Source: an uncultured Pseudomonadota bacterium | GTDB taxonomy: Bacteria > Pseudomonadota > Gammaproteobacteria > Steroidobacterales > Steroidobacteraceae | Reading direction: 5' to 3' | DNA length: 64,000 nucleotides | NCBI GenBank assembly: GCA_903838705.1 | Contig: CAILZL010000033.1 | Coordinates: 1-64,000, forward strand | Shown: positions 10,849 through 19,659 of the stretch, in pieces | How positions within the stretch are numbered: position 1 is the first letter of the stretch | Layout: each line of letters starts with the position of its first letter | Program-made: the position numbers and the translations under genes | The notes under the pieces: model-generated | What the model saw: the letters and a program-made list of their open reading frames with translations, nothing else | What the model was told of the DNA's origin: nothing | The model's database searches: none

Positions 10849-11474
10849 GCGGCGATCTCGATGATTCGGGTAATGTCACCCCAATCACTCAACTTCAGGG
10901 TGACTTCCACCGCCAGTGGCAAAGCGCGTGCACGTGCATTGCCGGTTCCGCCAGTGCTATTGGCGGGCCATGTGGTTTGCCACTGATGATTACCATCCAT
11001 GAACCGGAAGGTCATTGACGTTATCTGGCCGAGTAATTCTGCCTGTTGAGGTGTGTTGCTGAGGTTACGATCCAGTGACACCCAGTAATCACGATATAGC
11101 TTGTTGTCGGACAATCTGTAACAAACCCGTTGCAGGGTGGAACGCGGCATACCTACCGGATTTGTCCAGCCGGCGCGCGTCAATTCCAGCAGGCAGCCGT
11201 TTGAGTTGATATATAGCGCAGGGTTTACGGTGCTTGCAGTGGAATCACGCACTGGCCGGGGCTCCAGTTGCATCATGTCCTGGGTGATACGTGCAACGGC
11301 ACGCTGGACAGTGCGAACCCTTAACATGGTTTCAGCAGCATGTTCGCGCTGCTTGATCAGTTCGTTATAACCGCCCATTGCCATGATTGCGACGATCGCG
11401 AAAATGACAATGGCAATCAGAAGCTCAATCAGTGTGAAGCCATGTGACTTTTTAACTGTGATGTTCATTGTCAT
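10845..11474 (-). CDS. gspJ: Type II secretion minor pseudopilin J
   Basis: Minor pseudopilin of the tip complex. 209 residues with a class III-type prepilin cleavage site G^FTLIELLIAIVIFAIVA near residue 12 and an extended helix, then a beta domain with RAVARITQDMMQLEPRPVRD, a pattern typical of GspJ. ATGA overlaps with both gspK and gspI indicate coupled translation. A GspO-type prepilin peptidase, not in this window, is needed for processing. Confidence 0.92.
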   Translation of the reverse strand: MTMNITVKKSHGFTLIELLIAIVIFAIVAIMAMGGYNELIKQREHAAETMLRVRTVQRAVARITQDMMQLEPRPVRDSTASTVNPALYINSNGCLLELTRAGWTNPVGMPRSTLQRVCYRLSDNKLYRDYWVSLDRNLSNTPQQAELLGQITSMTFRFMDGNHQWQTTWPANSTGGTGNARARALPLAVEVTLKLSDWGDITRIIEIAA

Positions 11475-11989
11475 GTCGAACCATCACTGCTGCTGCTTTC
11501 GCTGCTTGAACTGCTGCTGGAACTCGAACTTGCTCCGCCGCCCGGATTCTGCGGATTAGGGCGTCGCTCAGGATTCGCATCCCACTCTATACGGTTGCCG
11601 TTGGCGCTGATGGCAGTACTGAAAAAACCGAACACACTGGCAATGCTGTCACTGTCGGAATCCTTCGGTGCAACATGGATATCAATTCTCTGCATGGATT
11701 TAACATCAGTTGCACTGATGTGCATACGCCAATGCCAGGTTGTACCTGCCATGTCAATGTATGCATCTGAATCACCGTTGGCAGGCGCACTGTTGCTCAG
11801 GCGGAATTCAGTCAGCTTGTTCATTGCTACCCAATGAGCAATGGTTTTTTCGCGCAGATAGTTGGCGTTACTGACTGTCTGACTGACTGCTTCTATTACC
11901 GCAAGCATGCCCAGACTCACAATGACAAGTGCCGCCAGCACTTCTATCAATGTAAAACCGGATTGTCTGACCGAACGATGAGCTGTCAT
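11471..11989 (-). CDS. gspI: Type II secretion minor pseudopilin I with a poly-serine tail
   Basis: Minor pseudopilin that nucleates the tip with GspJ and GspK. 172 residues; the prepilin site is SG^FTLIEVLAALVIVSLGM at about residue 11. The globular part has the GspI pattern AHWVAMNKLTEFRL and TWHWRMHI. It is longer than usual because of a C-terminal tail: a glycine-rich hinge, ten serines in a row, one glutamate, then four more serines. The serine codons are mixed (AGT, TCG, TCC, AGC, TCA), so it is not a simple trinucleotide repeat. Overlaps gspJ and gspH by ATGA. Confidence 0.9.
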   Translation of the reverse strand: MTAHRSVRQSGFTLIEVLAALVIVSLGMLAVIEAVSQTVSNANYLREKTIAHWVAMNKLTEFRLSNSAPANGDSDAYIDMAGTTWHWRMHISATDVKSMQRIDIHVAPKDSDSDSIASVFGFFSTAISANGNRIEWDANPERRPNPQNPGGGASSSSSSSSSSESSSSDGST

Positions 11990-12696
11990 CGCAGATTACT
12001 GCCAGAATCCAGGCTGAGTGTGTTTTCCACAGAACCTGTCAGACGCCAGCTGAAATCAGATTCATCTCTCGTCAGACGTAACTCGAAAGGAGAGATGTCA
12101 CCACTGGATAACAGCATGATCTGCGGCACGAGATCATCTTTGAGTCCTGCTGTACCGGAGCTGCTGGCGCTGATTCGATAAGCGCCTGAAGAAATCGAAC
12201 TGCTGCTGGATGAACTGGAAGATGAACGGGCAAGTAGTTCCTTGTTTTCTTCATGTGTCTTGATGATCACTTCCCGGCTCTCCAGCCAGAGCCGGAATTT
12301 CAAACCTTCCGGTAATTTGCGATAGGCAGTCAACTCATCGTTATTCATCATCTGCCAGTGGCGGGTCGGATAATCGTAACGCATGAAAGAATAACCATCC
12401 TTCTCGATCAGCAATCCGACATCGCGTCCCTGAAGCTCCGATTCCTCACGTACCTGTTCCAGTACCGCCTGCAATCGTTTGGCCTGATCTTCGATTTCAT
12501 TGTCACGGCCCAGTACGCCCATCGAAAGACCTGCCATGGTCAGGACAATACCGATAATCACAATCACGACCAGCAATTCAATCAAGGTAAAACCCGCTCG
12601 CTGCTGGATGCGGGTTGTGGGGATGGCACCACCTGCTGCCTGGGGCATTGGACAGGTCATCACAGCAGGCAAACGTTGATCAGCGCTACCGGGCAC
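11986..12696 (-). CDS. gspH: Type II secretion minor pseudopilin H with an internal poly-serine run
   Basis: Minor pseudopilin GspH. A prepilin cleavage motif AG^FTLIELLVVIVIIGIVLTM follows a long leader of about 34 residues if the GTG at 12696 is used. An ATG at 12660 would shorten the leader to about 22; neither has a strong Shine-Dalgarno. The C-terminal half holds a ten-serine run followed by a second Ser/Gly/Ala-rich patch, inserted before the final beta strands. This makes the protein longer than most GspH. The serine codons are mixed. Located between gspG (7-bp gap) and gspI (ATGA overlap). Confidence 0.88.
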   Translation of the reverse strand: MPGSADQRLPAVMTCPMPQAAGGAIPTTRIQQRAGFTLIELLVVIVIIGIVLTMAGLSMGVLGRDNEIEDQAKRLQAVLEQVREESELQGRDVGLLIEKDGYSFMRYDYPTRHWQMMNNDELTAYRKLPEGLKFRLWLESREVIIKTHEENKELLARSSSSSSSSSSISSGAYRISASSSGTAGLKDDLVPQIMLLSSGDISPFELRLTRDESDFSWRLTGSVENTLSLDSGSNLR

Positions 12697-12703
12697 AAAT
12701 AAG

Positions 12704-13159
12704 TTATTTCACATCCCAGTTGCCAACATCTGCATTGACGCCTTCGCCACCTTCCTGATTATCAGCACCCAGCGTCCAGAGGTCATATTCCTTGCCATGC
12801 GTCCCGGGATATTGATAGTGGTAGTCATTGCCCCACGGATCCTGTTTCAAGCCATCAATGTAACCACCTGCTTTCCAGTTACGGATGGTTGCGTCGCCGG
12901 GATTCGCAACCAATGCTTTCAACCCCTGATCGGTGGTGGGATACTTGAAGTTGTCGAGTCGAAACAGGTTTAAGGCCGTTTCATATGCACGTAAATCCTG
13001 TTTAACCTTTGCCACCTGGGCATCATCAATTCGACGAATCACCTGAGGAGCAACCAGCGCTGTCAGGATGCCGAGAATGACCACTACCACCATGATTTCG
13101 ATCAGGGTAAACCCTTTTTGAAGCAGGGGGGCTCGACGGAATGAAACTGCTGTCTGCAT
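12704..13159 (-). CDS. gspG: Type II secretion major pseudopilin G
   Basis: Main structural subunit of the pseudopilus that pushes substrates through the outer-membrane secretin. From ATG 13159 it is 151 residues, the normal size; the open frame runs on to 13246 but those codons do not look like a prepilin leader. Prepilin site KG^FTLIEIMVVVVILGILTA, then the diagnostic GspG blocks DDAQVAKVKQDL, LDNFKYPTTDQGLKALV and WGNDYHYQYPGTHG, which include the calcium-loop region. First gene of this minus-strand operon and divergent from the rhombosortase gene, so their promoters share 13160-13225. Confidence 0.95.
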   Translation of the reverse strand: MQTAVSFRRAPLLQKGFTLIEIMVVVVILGILTALVAPQVIRRIDDAQVAKVKQDLRAYETALNLFRLDNFKYPTTDQGLKALVANPGDATIRNWKAGGYIDGLKQDPWGNDYHYQYPGTHGKEYDLWTLGADNQEGGEGVNADVGNWDVK

Positions 13160-13225
13160 GTGGAGGTTTCCATTGATACGGGAATATGAACAATTGTTGC
13201 GAATCATAACAAATAGGTTAGTCAA

Positions 13226-13840
13226 TTGAGTGACAACACAGTTCAAAACTGGCTACCTCGTCGCTACAGGCTGACGCTGGCTTTTGTTTCAGTGATCCTG
13301 GTGCTCAGTGCCGGAGGGGATTCACTGCGTGATTTACTGCGTTATGAACGGATCGCGATTCTGCAAAACCATCAATACTGGCGTCTGATAACCGGGCATC
13401 TTGTTCATGGCAGCTGGCAGCATGTCTGGTTGAATCTGGCCGGATTACTCCTTATGTCAGCCTTGTTTCTCAATACTTACACAGTCTGGCAATGGATATG
13501 CATTGGGTTGATTTCAATGTTCACCATTGATCTGGGTCTGCTTTGTCTGATGCCACAGCTGCTCTGGTATGTAGGTTTGTCAGGTGTACTACATGGCATC
13601 CTGTCTGCAGGAGCAATGGCATGGTGGCGAGCCGGATCGCGGCCGATGGCAGCAATGCTAGCCGTCACAGTGCTTGGCAAGTTGATCTGGGAACAATGGC
13701 AGGGTGCATTACCCTTGTCTGGCAGTTTGAATGTGATCGTCAATGCCCATTTGTACGGCGCAGCTGGCGGCCTGATCGCTGCGGCGATGCTGCAGATTAA
13801 ATATCCCGCTCGCAGAAAGTTGCCGCAAAATCAGACCTAG
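13226..13840 (+). CDS. rrtA: Rhombosortase (rhomboid-family intramembrane serine protease)
   Basis: 204 residues, about six membrane segments. Rhomboid signatures: GHLVHGSWQHVWLNLAGLLL (the HxxxxHxxxN region in the second segment), the nucleophile serine in YVGLSGVLHGILSAGA, and the catalytic histidine in NAHLYGAAGGLIAA in the last segment. The short length and GLSGVLHG form fit rhombosortases, which cleave the GlyGly-CTERM tail of proteins exported by type II secretion. The start is TTG 13226 with AGG about 9 nt upstream; no nearby in-frame ATG exists. Its place back-to-back with gspG supports this role. Could be a generic rhomboid, but context argues otherwise. Confidence 0.83.
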   Translation: MSDNTVQNWLPRRYRLTLAFVSVILVLSAGGDSLRDLLRYERIAILQNHQYWRLITGHLVHGSWQHVWLNLAGLLLMSALFLNTYTVWQWICIGLISMFTIDLGLLCLMPQLLWYVGLSGVLHGILSAGAMAWWRAGSRPMAAMLAVTVLGKLIWEQWQGALPLSGSLNVIVNAHLYGAAGGLIAAAMLQIKYPARRKLPQNQT

Positions 13841-13907
13841 GCGCATGCTTCAGGACAGCTATAATTGTGGGGATTAATAGCTTATTTCTGATGTAAGAGG
13901 TTGAATA

Positions 13908-14849
13908 ATGGCTTTTGCAATGGTCTTTCCGGGTCAGGGATCGCAGTCGTTGGGAATGTTGGCGGCTCTGTCGGAACAGGAACCTCTGGTCAGGGAAACC
14001 TTCGCTGAAGCCTCGGCTGTGCTGGGCTACGATCTTTGGCAGCTTTGCCAGCAGGGGCCGGAAGACCTGCTTGGATCCACTGAAAAAACCCAGCCTGCGA
14101 TGTTAACGGCAGGCGTTGCAACTTGGCGTGTCTGGCGCAAGCATGGCGGAGGTTTGCCTGCTGCAATGGCCGGTCATAGCTTGGGTGAGTACACAGCACT
14201 GGTGTGTGCCGGTGCGATTGATTTCAGGACAGCTGTGGATCTGGTGCGTTTCCGTGGCCAGATGATGCAAAGTGCCGTACCTCCGGGGCAGGGGGCCATG
14301 GCAGCGATCCTCGGTCTGGAAGATGCGGATGTGGAAGCCGTATGCGCAGACGCCGCGCAGGGCGAGATCGTGCAGGCAGCCAATTTCAATTCACCCGGAC
14401 AGGTTGTCATCGCTGGTCAGAAAACTGCGGTTGAGCGTGCTATTGAATTATTAAAGGCCAAAGGTGCCAAGCGAGCTCTGATTTTGCCGGTTAGTGTGCC
14501 TTCACATACCGAACTGATGGGGCCTGCAGCGGAGCAACTTGCCGAGCGGCTGCAATCCATTGCATTCAAGACTCCAGAAACCGCTGTATACACGGTAGGC
14601 ATGCGCACTCATTCCGGAAATGAGGATATTCGCAAGGCACTTTATGAACAGCTGGTGGGGCCGGTACGCTGGACGGATACCATCAAAACCATTCTGGGAA
14701 CGGGTATCAAAGTGATAGTTGAATGTGGTCCGGGCAAGGTATTGACCGGGCTGAACCGCAGAATAGAACGGAATAAAGATCTTACGATGCTGTCCGTCGA
14801 AGACCCAGTATCTCTGTCCGAGGCTTTGAACGCAGTGAAGGTGAGCTGA
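13908..14849 (+). CDS. fabD: Malonyl-CoA:ACP transacylase
   Basis: Loads malonate onto acyl carrier protein for fatty acid synthesis. 313 residues. N-terminal FPGQGSQSLGM, nucleophile serine in AGHSLGEYTALVCAG (about residue 92), active-site histidine in PVSVPSHTELMGPAA and the VECGPGKVLTGL C-terminal motif are all present. ATG 13908 is preceded by AGAGG, and a perfect TATAAT at 13860-13865 sits upstream (its -35 is weak). The stop overlaps the fabG ATG by one base. The usual upstream plsX-fabH genes are absent here; rrtA and the gsp operon occupy that place. Confidence 0.96.
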   Translation: MAFAMVFPGQGSQSLGMLAALSEQEPLVRETFAEASAVLGYDLWQLCQQGPEDLLGSTEKTQPAMLTAGVATWRVWRKHGGGLPAAMAGHSLGEYTALVCAGAIDFRTAVDLVRFRGQMMQSAVPPGQGAMAAILGLEDADVEAVCADAAQGEIVQAANFNSPGQVVIAGQKTAVERAIELLKAKGAKRALILPVSVPSHTELMGPAAEQLAERLQSIAFKTPETAVYTVGMRTHSGNEDIRKALYEQLVGPVRWTDTIKTILGTGIKVIVECGPGKVLTGLNRRIERNKDLTMLSVEDPVSLSEALNAVKVS

Positions 14850-15604
14850 TGTCTGAACAACTCCTGTTGAGTGGTGAAGTGGCGCTGGTGACCGGTGCTT
14901 CCCGTGGGATCGGTCAGGCCATTGCCCACACGCTGGCAAAAGCGGGGGCCAGAGTCATTGGTACTGCAACCAGTGAAGCAGGTGCAGCGGCTATCACTCA
15001 GCGATTTAATGAATCAGGATTATCTGGTCGAGGCCTGGTGCTGAATGTGGGCGACCCCGCATCGGTTACCGCGTTACTCAAAGATATTGAAGGACAGGAA
15101 GGCAGCCCCGGTATCCTGGTAAACAATGCGGGAATTACCCGTGACAATCTTCTGATGCGCATGAAGGATGAAGAGTGGGATGACGTTGTGAACGTCAACC
15201 TTGGCTCGGTATTCCGGCTTTCCAAAGGGGTACTGCGCGGCATGATGAAATCGCGCAAGGGACGGATCGTCACCATCGCTTCCGTAGTAGGGGTGATGGG
15301 TAATGCCGGGCAGGCCAATTACGCTGCGGCCAAGGCAGGCATTATCGGCTTCTCCAAGTCGCTGGCACGGGAAGTCGGGTCCCGTAACATCACCGTAAAT
15401 GTAGTGGCACCGGGTTTCATTGCCACAGATATGACTGCCCAGCTATCCGAAGAACAGCGTCAGCGTCTGGTTGAGCAGGTTCCGGCCGGGAGGCTGGGAA
15501 GTGTGGAAGACATTGCCCGGGCGGTGTTATTCCTTGTCTCGCCGCATGCCAGCTACATCACCGGGGAGACCCTGCATGTAAATGGCGGTATGTACATGAT
15601 CTGA
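14849..15604 (+). CDS. fabG: 3-oxoacyl-ACP reductase
   Basis: NADPH-dependent short-chain dehydrogenase of the fatty acid elongation cycle. 251 residues. The cofactor motif is TGASRGIG, then NNAG (NNAGITRDNLLMRM, characteristic of FabG), catalytic Ser in IASVVGVMGN and YAAAKAG holding Tyr and Lys. The C-terminus ITGETLHVNGGMYM is the standard FabG ending. Start ATG overlaps the fabD stop (TGATG), so the two are translationally coupled. Confidence 0.96.
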   Translation: MSEQLLLSGEVALVTGASRGIGQAIAHTLAKAGARVIGTATSEAGAAAITQRFNESGLSGRGLVLNVGDPASVTALLKDIEGQEGSPGILVNNAGITRDNLLMRMKDEEWDDVVNVNLGSVFRLSKGVLRGMMKSRKGRIVTIASVVGVMGNAGQANYAAAKAGIIGFSKSLAREVGSRNITVNVVAPGFIATDMTAQLSEEQRQRLVEQVPAGRLGSVEDIARAVLFLVSPHASYITGETLHVNGGMYMI

Positions 15605-15679
15605 CAACCTGAGCAGGGGCTGGTCTTCCTAGCCTTTCTGCCGGGATCAGTCAAGTTCATGTTGATGTTTAACTTATGA

Positions 15680-15708
15680 TTGGACAGTAGCGCCAGTTCA
15701 CATAGAAT
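15680..15708 (+). promoter_or_regulatory. Sigma70-type promoter for acpP
   Basis: TTGGAC (15680-15685), exactly 17 bp, TAGAAT (15703-15708), about 70 bp before the acpP ATG. An own strong promoter for acpP is common because ACP is needed in large amounts. Confidence 0.6.
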
Positions 15709-15786
15709 ACGCGCCCCATGCGGTCGGAACAGCCTTAGCAAAGGCTCTCAGGATCGCCGGGTTTCACCACTGAGGACTCAGATACA

Positions 15787-16026
15787 ATGAGCAGCATTGA
15801 GCAACAAGTTAAAGCCATCGTCGCCGAACAGCTAGGCGTAAAAGAAGAAGAGGTCACCAACGCGGCGTCTTTTGTCGACGATCTGGGCGCAGACTCTCTC
15901 GACACCGTCGAGCTGGTTATGGCTCTGGAAGAGGAATTCGAAACAGAAATTCCTGACGAAGACGCAGAAAAGATCACCACTGTGCAGCAGGCAATTGACT
16001 ACGTTTCACAGCGTCGCAAAGCCTGA
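15787..16026 (+). CDS. acpP: Acyl carrier protein
   Basis: Small acidic carrier of growing acyl chains; 79 residues. The phosphopantetheine attachment serine is in [18 protein letters not shown], at about residue 37. The acidic helix II and the ending [14 protein letters not shown] are standard. Lies between fabG and fabF, with 182 bp upstream holding its own promoter and 77 bp before fabF. Confidence 0.97.
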   Translation: MSSIEQQVKAIVAEQLGVKEEEVTNAASFVDDLGADSLDTVELVMALEEEFETEIPDEDAEKITTVQQAIDYVSQRRKA

Positions 16027-16103
16027 TCATCCGGTAACGCACCCGGCCATGGATGGCATGTTGCAGTAACTGATTTTCCATCCCCTGATGAATGAGGTGG
16101 CGC

Positions 16104-17351
16104 TTGTCCAAAAGACGCGTTGTCATTACCGGCCTCGGCATTGTATCGCCAGTAGGCAGTACTATAGATTCTGCCTGGGCCGACGTTCTGGCAGGACAGA
16201 GCGGTATAGGTGCCATCACCAGGTTTGATGTCAGCGCATTTCCCGTGCGCTTTGGCGGCTCGGTCAAGAACTTCAATGCCGAAGACTACTTGGCTCCCAA
16301 AGAACTGCGCAAGATTGATCCATTCATGCACTACGGCTATGCCGCGGGTATCCAGGCATTCAAGGACACCGGACTGGAAGTCACTGCTGAAAACGCTTCC
16401 CGGATTGGTGTGGCGATGGGCGCGGGTATCGGTGGTCTGGACACCATCGAAGACAATTACGGAAAGTATCTGGGTGCGAGCAACAGCCCCAAACGCATTT
16501 CGCCGTTTTTCGTCCCGGGCAGCATTATCAACATGATCTCCGGGCACCTTTCAATCAATCTCAAACTGACCGGACCGAATATCGCAACTGTCTCGGCCTG
16601 CACAACCTCCACGCATGCCATTGGCATAGCAGCCCGCCTTATTCAATATGGCGATGCCGATGTCATGATTGCCGGCGGCGCGGAAATGGCGACCACTCCG
16701 CTTGGTCTGGGTGGATTCAGCCAGGCTCGTGCGCTGTCACAACGCAATGACGACCCGACCAGAGCCAGCCGACCGTGGGATCGTGATCGGGATGGCTTTG
16801 TGCTCTCTGACGGTGCGGGTGCTGTAGTGCTGGAGGAGTACGAGCACGCCAAGGCGCGCGGAGCCCGTATATATGCGGAATTCGCTGGCTTTGGCATGAG
16901 TGGCGATGCTCATCACATCACCACACCTCCTGAAGATGGTGAAGGTGCACGACTGGCCATGGCCAATGCATTACGTGATGCAGGCATGAATCCGGACGAT
17001 GTGCAGTACGTAAATGCACATGCCACTTCAACCGAGTTGGGTGACCGTGCTGAGACTATGGCGATGAAGCGAGCTTTCGGTGATCACGCCTACAAGCTGG
17101 CAATCAGTTCCACCAAGTCGGTAACCGGTCATCTTCTAGGTGCTGCTGGAGTGATTGAGGCTATTTTCTCAATTCTGGCAATCCGGGATCAGGTCGTACC
17201 TGCCACTATCAATCTGGATAACCCCAGCCCTGAATGTGATCTTGATTATGTGCCGCATACTTCACGCCAGATGCAGGTTAATGCTGCGCTTTCAAATTCC
17301 TTCGGGTTTGGCGGTACCAACGGTAGCCTGATTTTCAAGGCGCTGCGTTAA
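16104..17351 (+). CDS. fabF: 3-oxoacyl-ACP synthase II
   Basis: Beta-ketoacyl-ACP synthase II condensing malonyl-ACP with acyl-ACP. The start is TTG 16104, giving the family N-terminus [12 protein letters not shown] and 415 residues, with AGGTGG just upstream. The ATG at 16092 would add four non-family residues and contains that ribosome-binding site. Catalytic Cys in [12 protein letters not shown] (about 164), the two histidines in [12 protein letters not shown] and [11 protein letters not shown], and the final [14 protein letters not shown] loop are all present. Confidence 0.95.
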   Translation: MSKRRVVITGLGIVSPVGSTIDSAWADVLAGQSGIGAITRFDVSAFPVRFGGSVKNFNAEDYLAPKELRKIDPFMHYGYAAGIQAFKDTGLEVTAENASRIGVAMGAGIGGLDTIEDNYGKYLGASNSPKRISPFFVPGSIINMISGHLSINLKLTGPNIATVSACTTSTHAIGIAARLIQYGDADVMIAGGAEMATTPLGLGGFSQARALSQRNDDPTRASRPWDRDRDGFVLSDGAGAVVLEEYEHAKARGARIYAEFAGFGMSGDAHHITTPPEDGEGARLAMANALRDAGMNPDDVQYVNAHATSTELGDRAETMAMKRAFGDHAYKLAISSTKSVTGHLLGAAGVIEAIFSILAIRDQVVPATINLDNPSPECDLDYVPHTSRQMQVNAALSNSFGFGGTNGSLIFKALR

Positions 17352-17431
17352 CATCAAGTCGTGCTGGCTCCGTGTCGAAACGGGGTCAGTACAGCTCGCT
17401 CGAAACAGCATGACAGGTCAGTGAGCGTCCC

Positions 17432-18838
17432 GTGAATTCCACTGACATCAACAGTTCCACTGACGATCTCCTGATCTCGCCGCTTGGTCAGCTTGCAGCT
17501 CATGAGCTGTTGGCACTACATGCTGCATTTCCAGAACGATACCCCTATCTGCTTGAATCCGCTGCCGGCAGCACTCAAGGTGCGAACCATGACTTCCTGC
17601 TGGCTTTTCCGGGTGCAGAACTGATCCTGAAATCTGATCATGAGTTAATAACACCGACTGAAATGGGCTCGGTGAAACCCCGGAACTTTCTGGATGCACT
17701 GGACATCTGGTGGCAACAGCTTCGCACTTCAGTGACACCAGGTGCACCGGCATTTCTTGGCGGCTGGTTTATATACCTCAGCTACGAATTGTCACGACAG
17801 ATTGAACCGGCATTGCAGCGCGTCAGGCAACCTGAAAGTGAACAATTGATTGCCAAGGCCGTGCGAATTCCCGCTGCTGTGATGCGGCGAAGTGCCAGCA
17901 ATGAAGCCTGGTTTGTTGCGGAAACCAGTGATGAAGCAGAAGCAAATCTGGTGCAGCTGAAAAGTGACCTGGCAACTATTCGAACAGACATACCTACATT
18001 GCCATCGCTCGCTGTGCATGCGCTTCAGGAAGAGCCTGAACAAGTCTACATAGATGCCGTTCAACAGGCTCTCGGTCACATTGCTGCAGGGGATGTGTAT
18101 CAGGCGAATTTATCGCGAGGCTGGCGTGCTCAGGTGCCGGCCGGAAGTGCCGCCGTTCTTTACCAGAGGCTCAAGTCAGCGAACCCAGCGCCGTTTGCTG
18201 GGCTGGCCCGGCTTGCTGCCAATCACTTTATTATCAGTTCCTCTCCAGAGCGGTTGATTGAAATACGTAACGGCTGGGTCAGTACTCGTCCCATTGCCGG
18301 TACGCGACCACGCCATGCTGACTTGCACGCAGATCAGGCATTGCTTGCAGAATTGCAGGCTCACCCCAAGGAAAGAGCTGAGCACATCATGTTGCTGGAT
18401 CTGGAACGTAATGACCTTGGCCGGATCTGTCTGGGTGGCTCGGTGGAAGTCAATGAATACATGAGCATCGAAACCTATCGCCATGTCCACCACATCGTCT
18501 CTAATGTTCAGGGAAAGCTGCGTACGGATGTGTCTCCGGGCGAAGCCATTGCAGCGGTGTTCCCGGGCGGTACGATCACGGGTTGCCCAAAAGTCCGCTG
18601 TATGGAAATCATAGCCAGTCTCGAACCCGATGCGCGTGGCGCTTATACTGGATCCATGGGTTATCTGAATCGTGACGGCAGCATGGATCTCAATATCCTT
18701 ATTCGTACGCTTGAATTGCAGGGAACAACGCTAAGCTTCCGGGCTGGCGCTGGCATTGTTGCTGATTCCAATCCTGAGTTTGAACTGGATGAAACCCACG
18801 CCAAGGCGTTAGGCCTGTTACGTGCATTACAGCCATGA
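17432..18838 (+). CDS. pabB: Aminodeoxychorismate synthase component I
   Basis: Chorismate-utilising enzyme making 4-amino-4-deoxychorismate for folate with an amidotransferase partner (PabA, not seen here). 468 residues from GTG 17432. The C-terminal chorismate-binding domain (about 200-465) has VYQANLSRGW, the acidic LLDLERNDLGRIC block and GGTITGCPKVRCMEIIASLE. The motif RPIAGTRPR has alanine where E. coli PabB has the catalytic Lys274, so the residue there is TrpE-like. pabC overlaps directly downstream, which supports PabB over TrpE. Confidence 0.88.
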   Translation: MNSTDINSSTDDLLISPLGQLAAHELLALHAAFPERYPYLLESAAGSTQGANHDFLLAFPGAELILKSDHELITPTEMGSVKPRNFLDALDIWWQQLRTSVTPGAPAFLGGWFIYLSYELSRQIEPALQRVRQPESEQLIAKAVRIPAAVMRRSASNEAWFVAETSDEAEANLVQLKSDLATIRTDIPTLPSLAVHALQEEPEQVYIDAVQQALGHIAAGDVYQANLSRGWRAQVPAGSAAVLYQRLKSANPAPFAGLARLAANHFIISSSPERLIEIRNGWVSTRPIAGTRPRHADLHADQALLAELQAHPKERAEHIMLLDLERNDLGRICLGGSVEVNEYMSIETYRHVHHIVSNVQGKLRTDVSPGEAIAAVFPGGTITGCPKVRCMEIIASLEPDARGAYTGSMGYLNRDGSMDLNILIRTLELQGTTLSFRAGAGIVADSNPEFELDETHAKALGLLRALQP

Positions 18839-19659
18839 GCATACTGTCATCGCTTTTTAACGGTCAGCTGATCGCATCAGACAAACCTGTTCTGCATGCG
18901 GATGACCGTGGATTTCATTATGGTGATGGCATTTTTGAAACCATGTTGTTGCAGCATGGCAGGGTGCGCTTTCTGGAAGATCATTGGCAGCGTATGAAGC
19001 TTGGCTGTGATCGCCTGAATATTCTGCAACCAGAGCGAGTCCTAATGGATCATGAGTTATCGATGCTCACCCGCGACCGTGCTGCCGGAGTCATCAAATT
19101 CATATTGAGCAGGGGACGCAGTGAACGTGGATACCGGCCACCGGCCAAGGCGATACCTTCACGGTTATGGCAACTGTTTCCTGAGCCAGGTCAGTCAGCC
19201 CATGATGGAATCACTGTGCGCTGGTGCAATACACGCCTGTCACGAAATCCAGGGTTGGCGGGGATCAAGCATTGCAACAGGCTCGAACAGGTCATGGCGC
19301 TGGCCGAATGGCAGGATACAAATATCACTGAAGGGCTGATGCTTGATACTGAAGGTGAGCTGATTTCTGCCACTATGAATAATGTATTTCTGGTTGTGGA
19401 AGAAACACTGGTGACACCTAACCTGCGTTACTCAGGCATTCAGGGTGTGATGCGCAAGAAGGTGTTGCAATTCGCTGACCAGCTGGCCATCCCGACTGAG
19501 CAACGTGCAGTGCGTGCTGAAGAAGTGATCGCTGCTCAGGAAGTATTTCTGACCAACTCCATTCGAGGTATTCAGCCGGTTATCCGGCTGGATCAGCAGA
19601 ACTGGTCTGTTGGCCCTTTGACCACGTTGTTGATGCAAACACTGGAATCGGCCTCATGA
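18835..19659 (+). CDS. pabC: 4-amino-4-deoxychorismate lyase
   Basis: PLP fold-type IV lyase releasing p-aminobenzoate and pyruvate in folate synthesis. 274 residues. The PLP-binding lysine is about residue 145 in LAGIKHCNRLEQVMA; the N-terminal DDRGFHYGDGIFETM and SATMNNVFLV patterns are those of PabC/branched-chain aminotransferase-like enzymes. ATGA overlaps with both pabB and mltG put it in one translational unit. Confidence 0.93.
   Translation: MSILSSLFNGQLIASDKPVLHADDRGFHYGDGIFETMLLQHGRVRFLEDHWQRMKLGCDRLNILQPERVLMDHELSMLTRDRAAGVIKFILSRGRSERGYRPPAKAIPSRLWQLFPEPGQSAHDGITVRWCNTRLSRNPGLAGIKHCNRLEQVMALAEWQDTNITEGLMLDTEGELISATMNNVFLVVEETLVTPNLRYSGIQGVMRKKVLQFADQLAIPTEQRAVRAEEVIAAQEVFLTNSIRGIQPVIRLDQQNWSVGPLTTLLMQTLESAS

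Noticed and set aside
11471-12240. Trinucleotide microsatellite behind the serine runs
   Set aside because: The serine codons are mixed among TCN and AGY, so the DNA is not a simple repeat.
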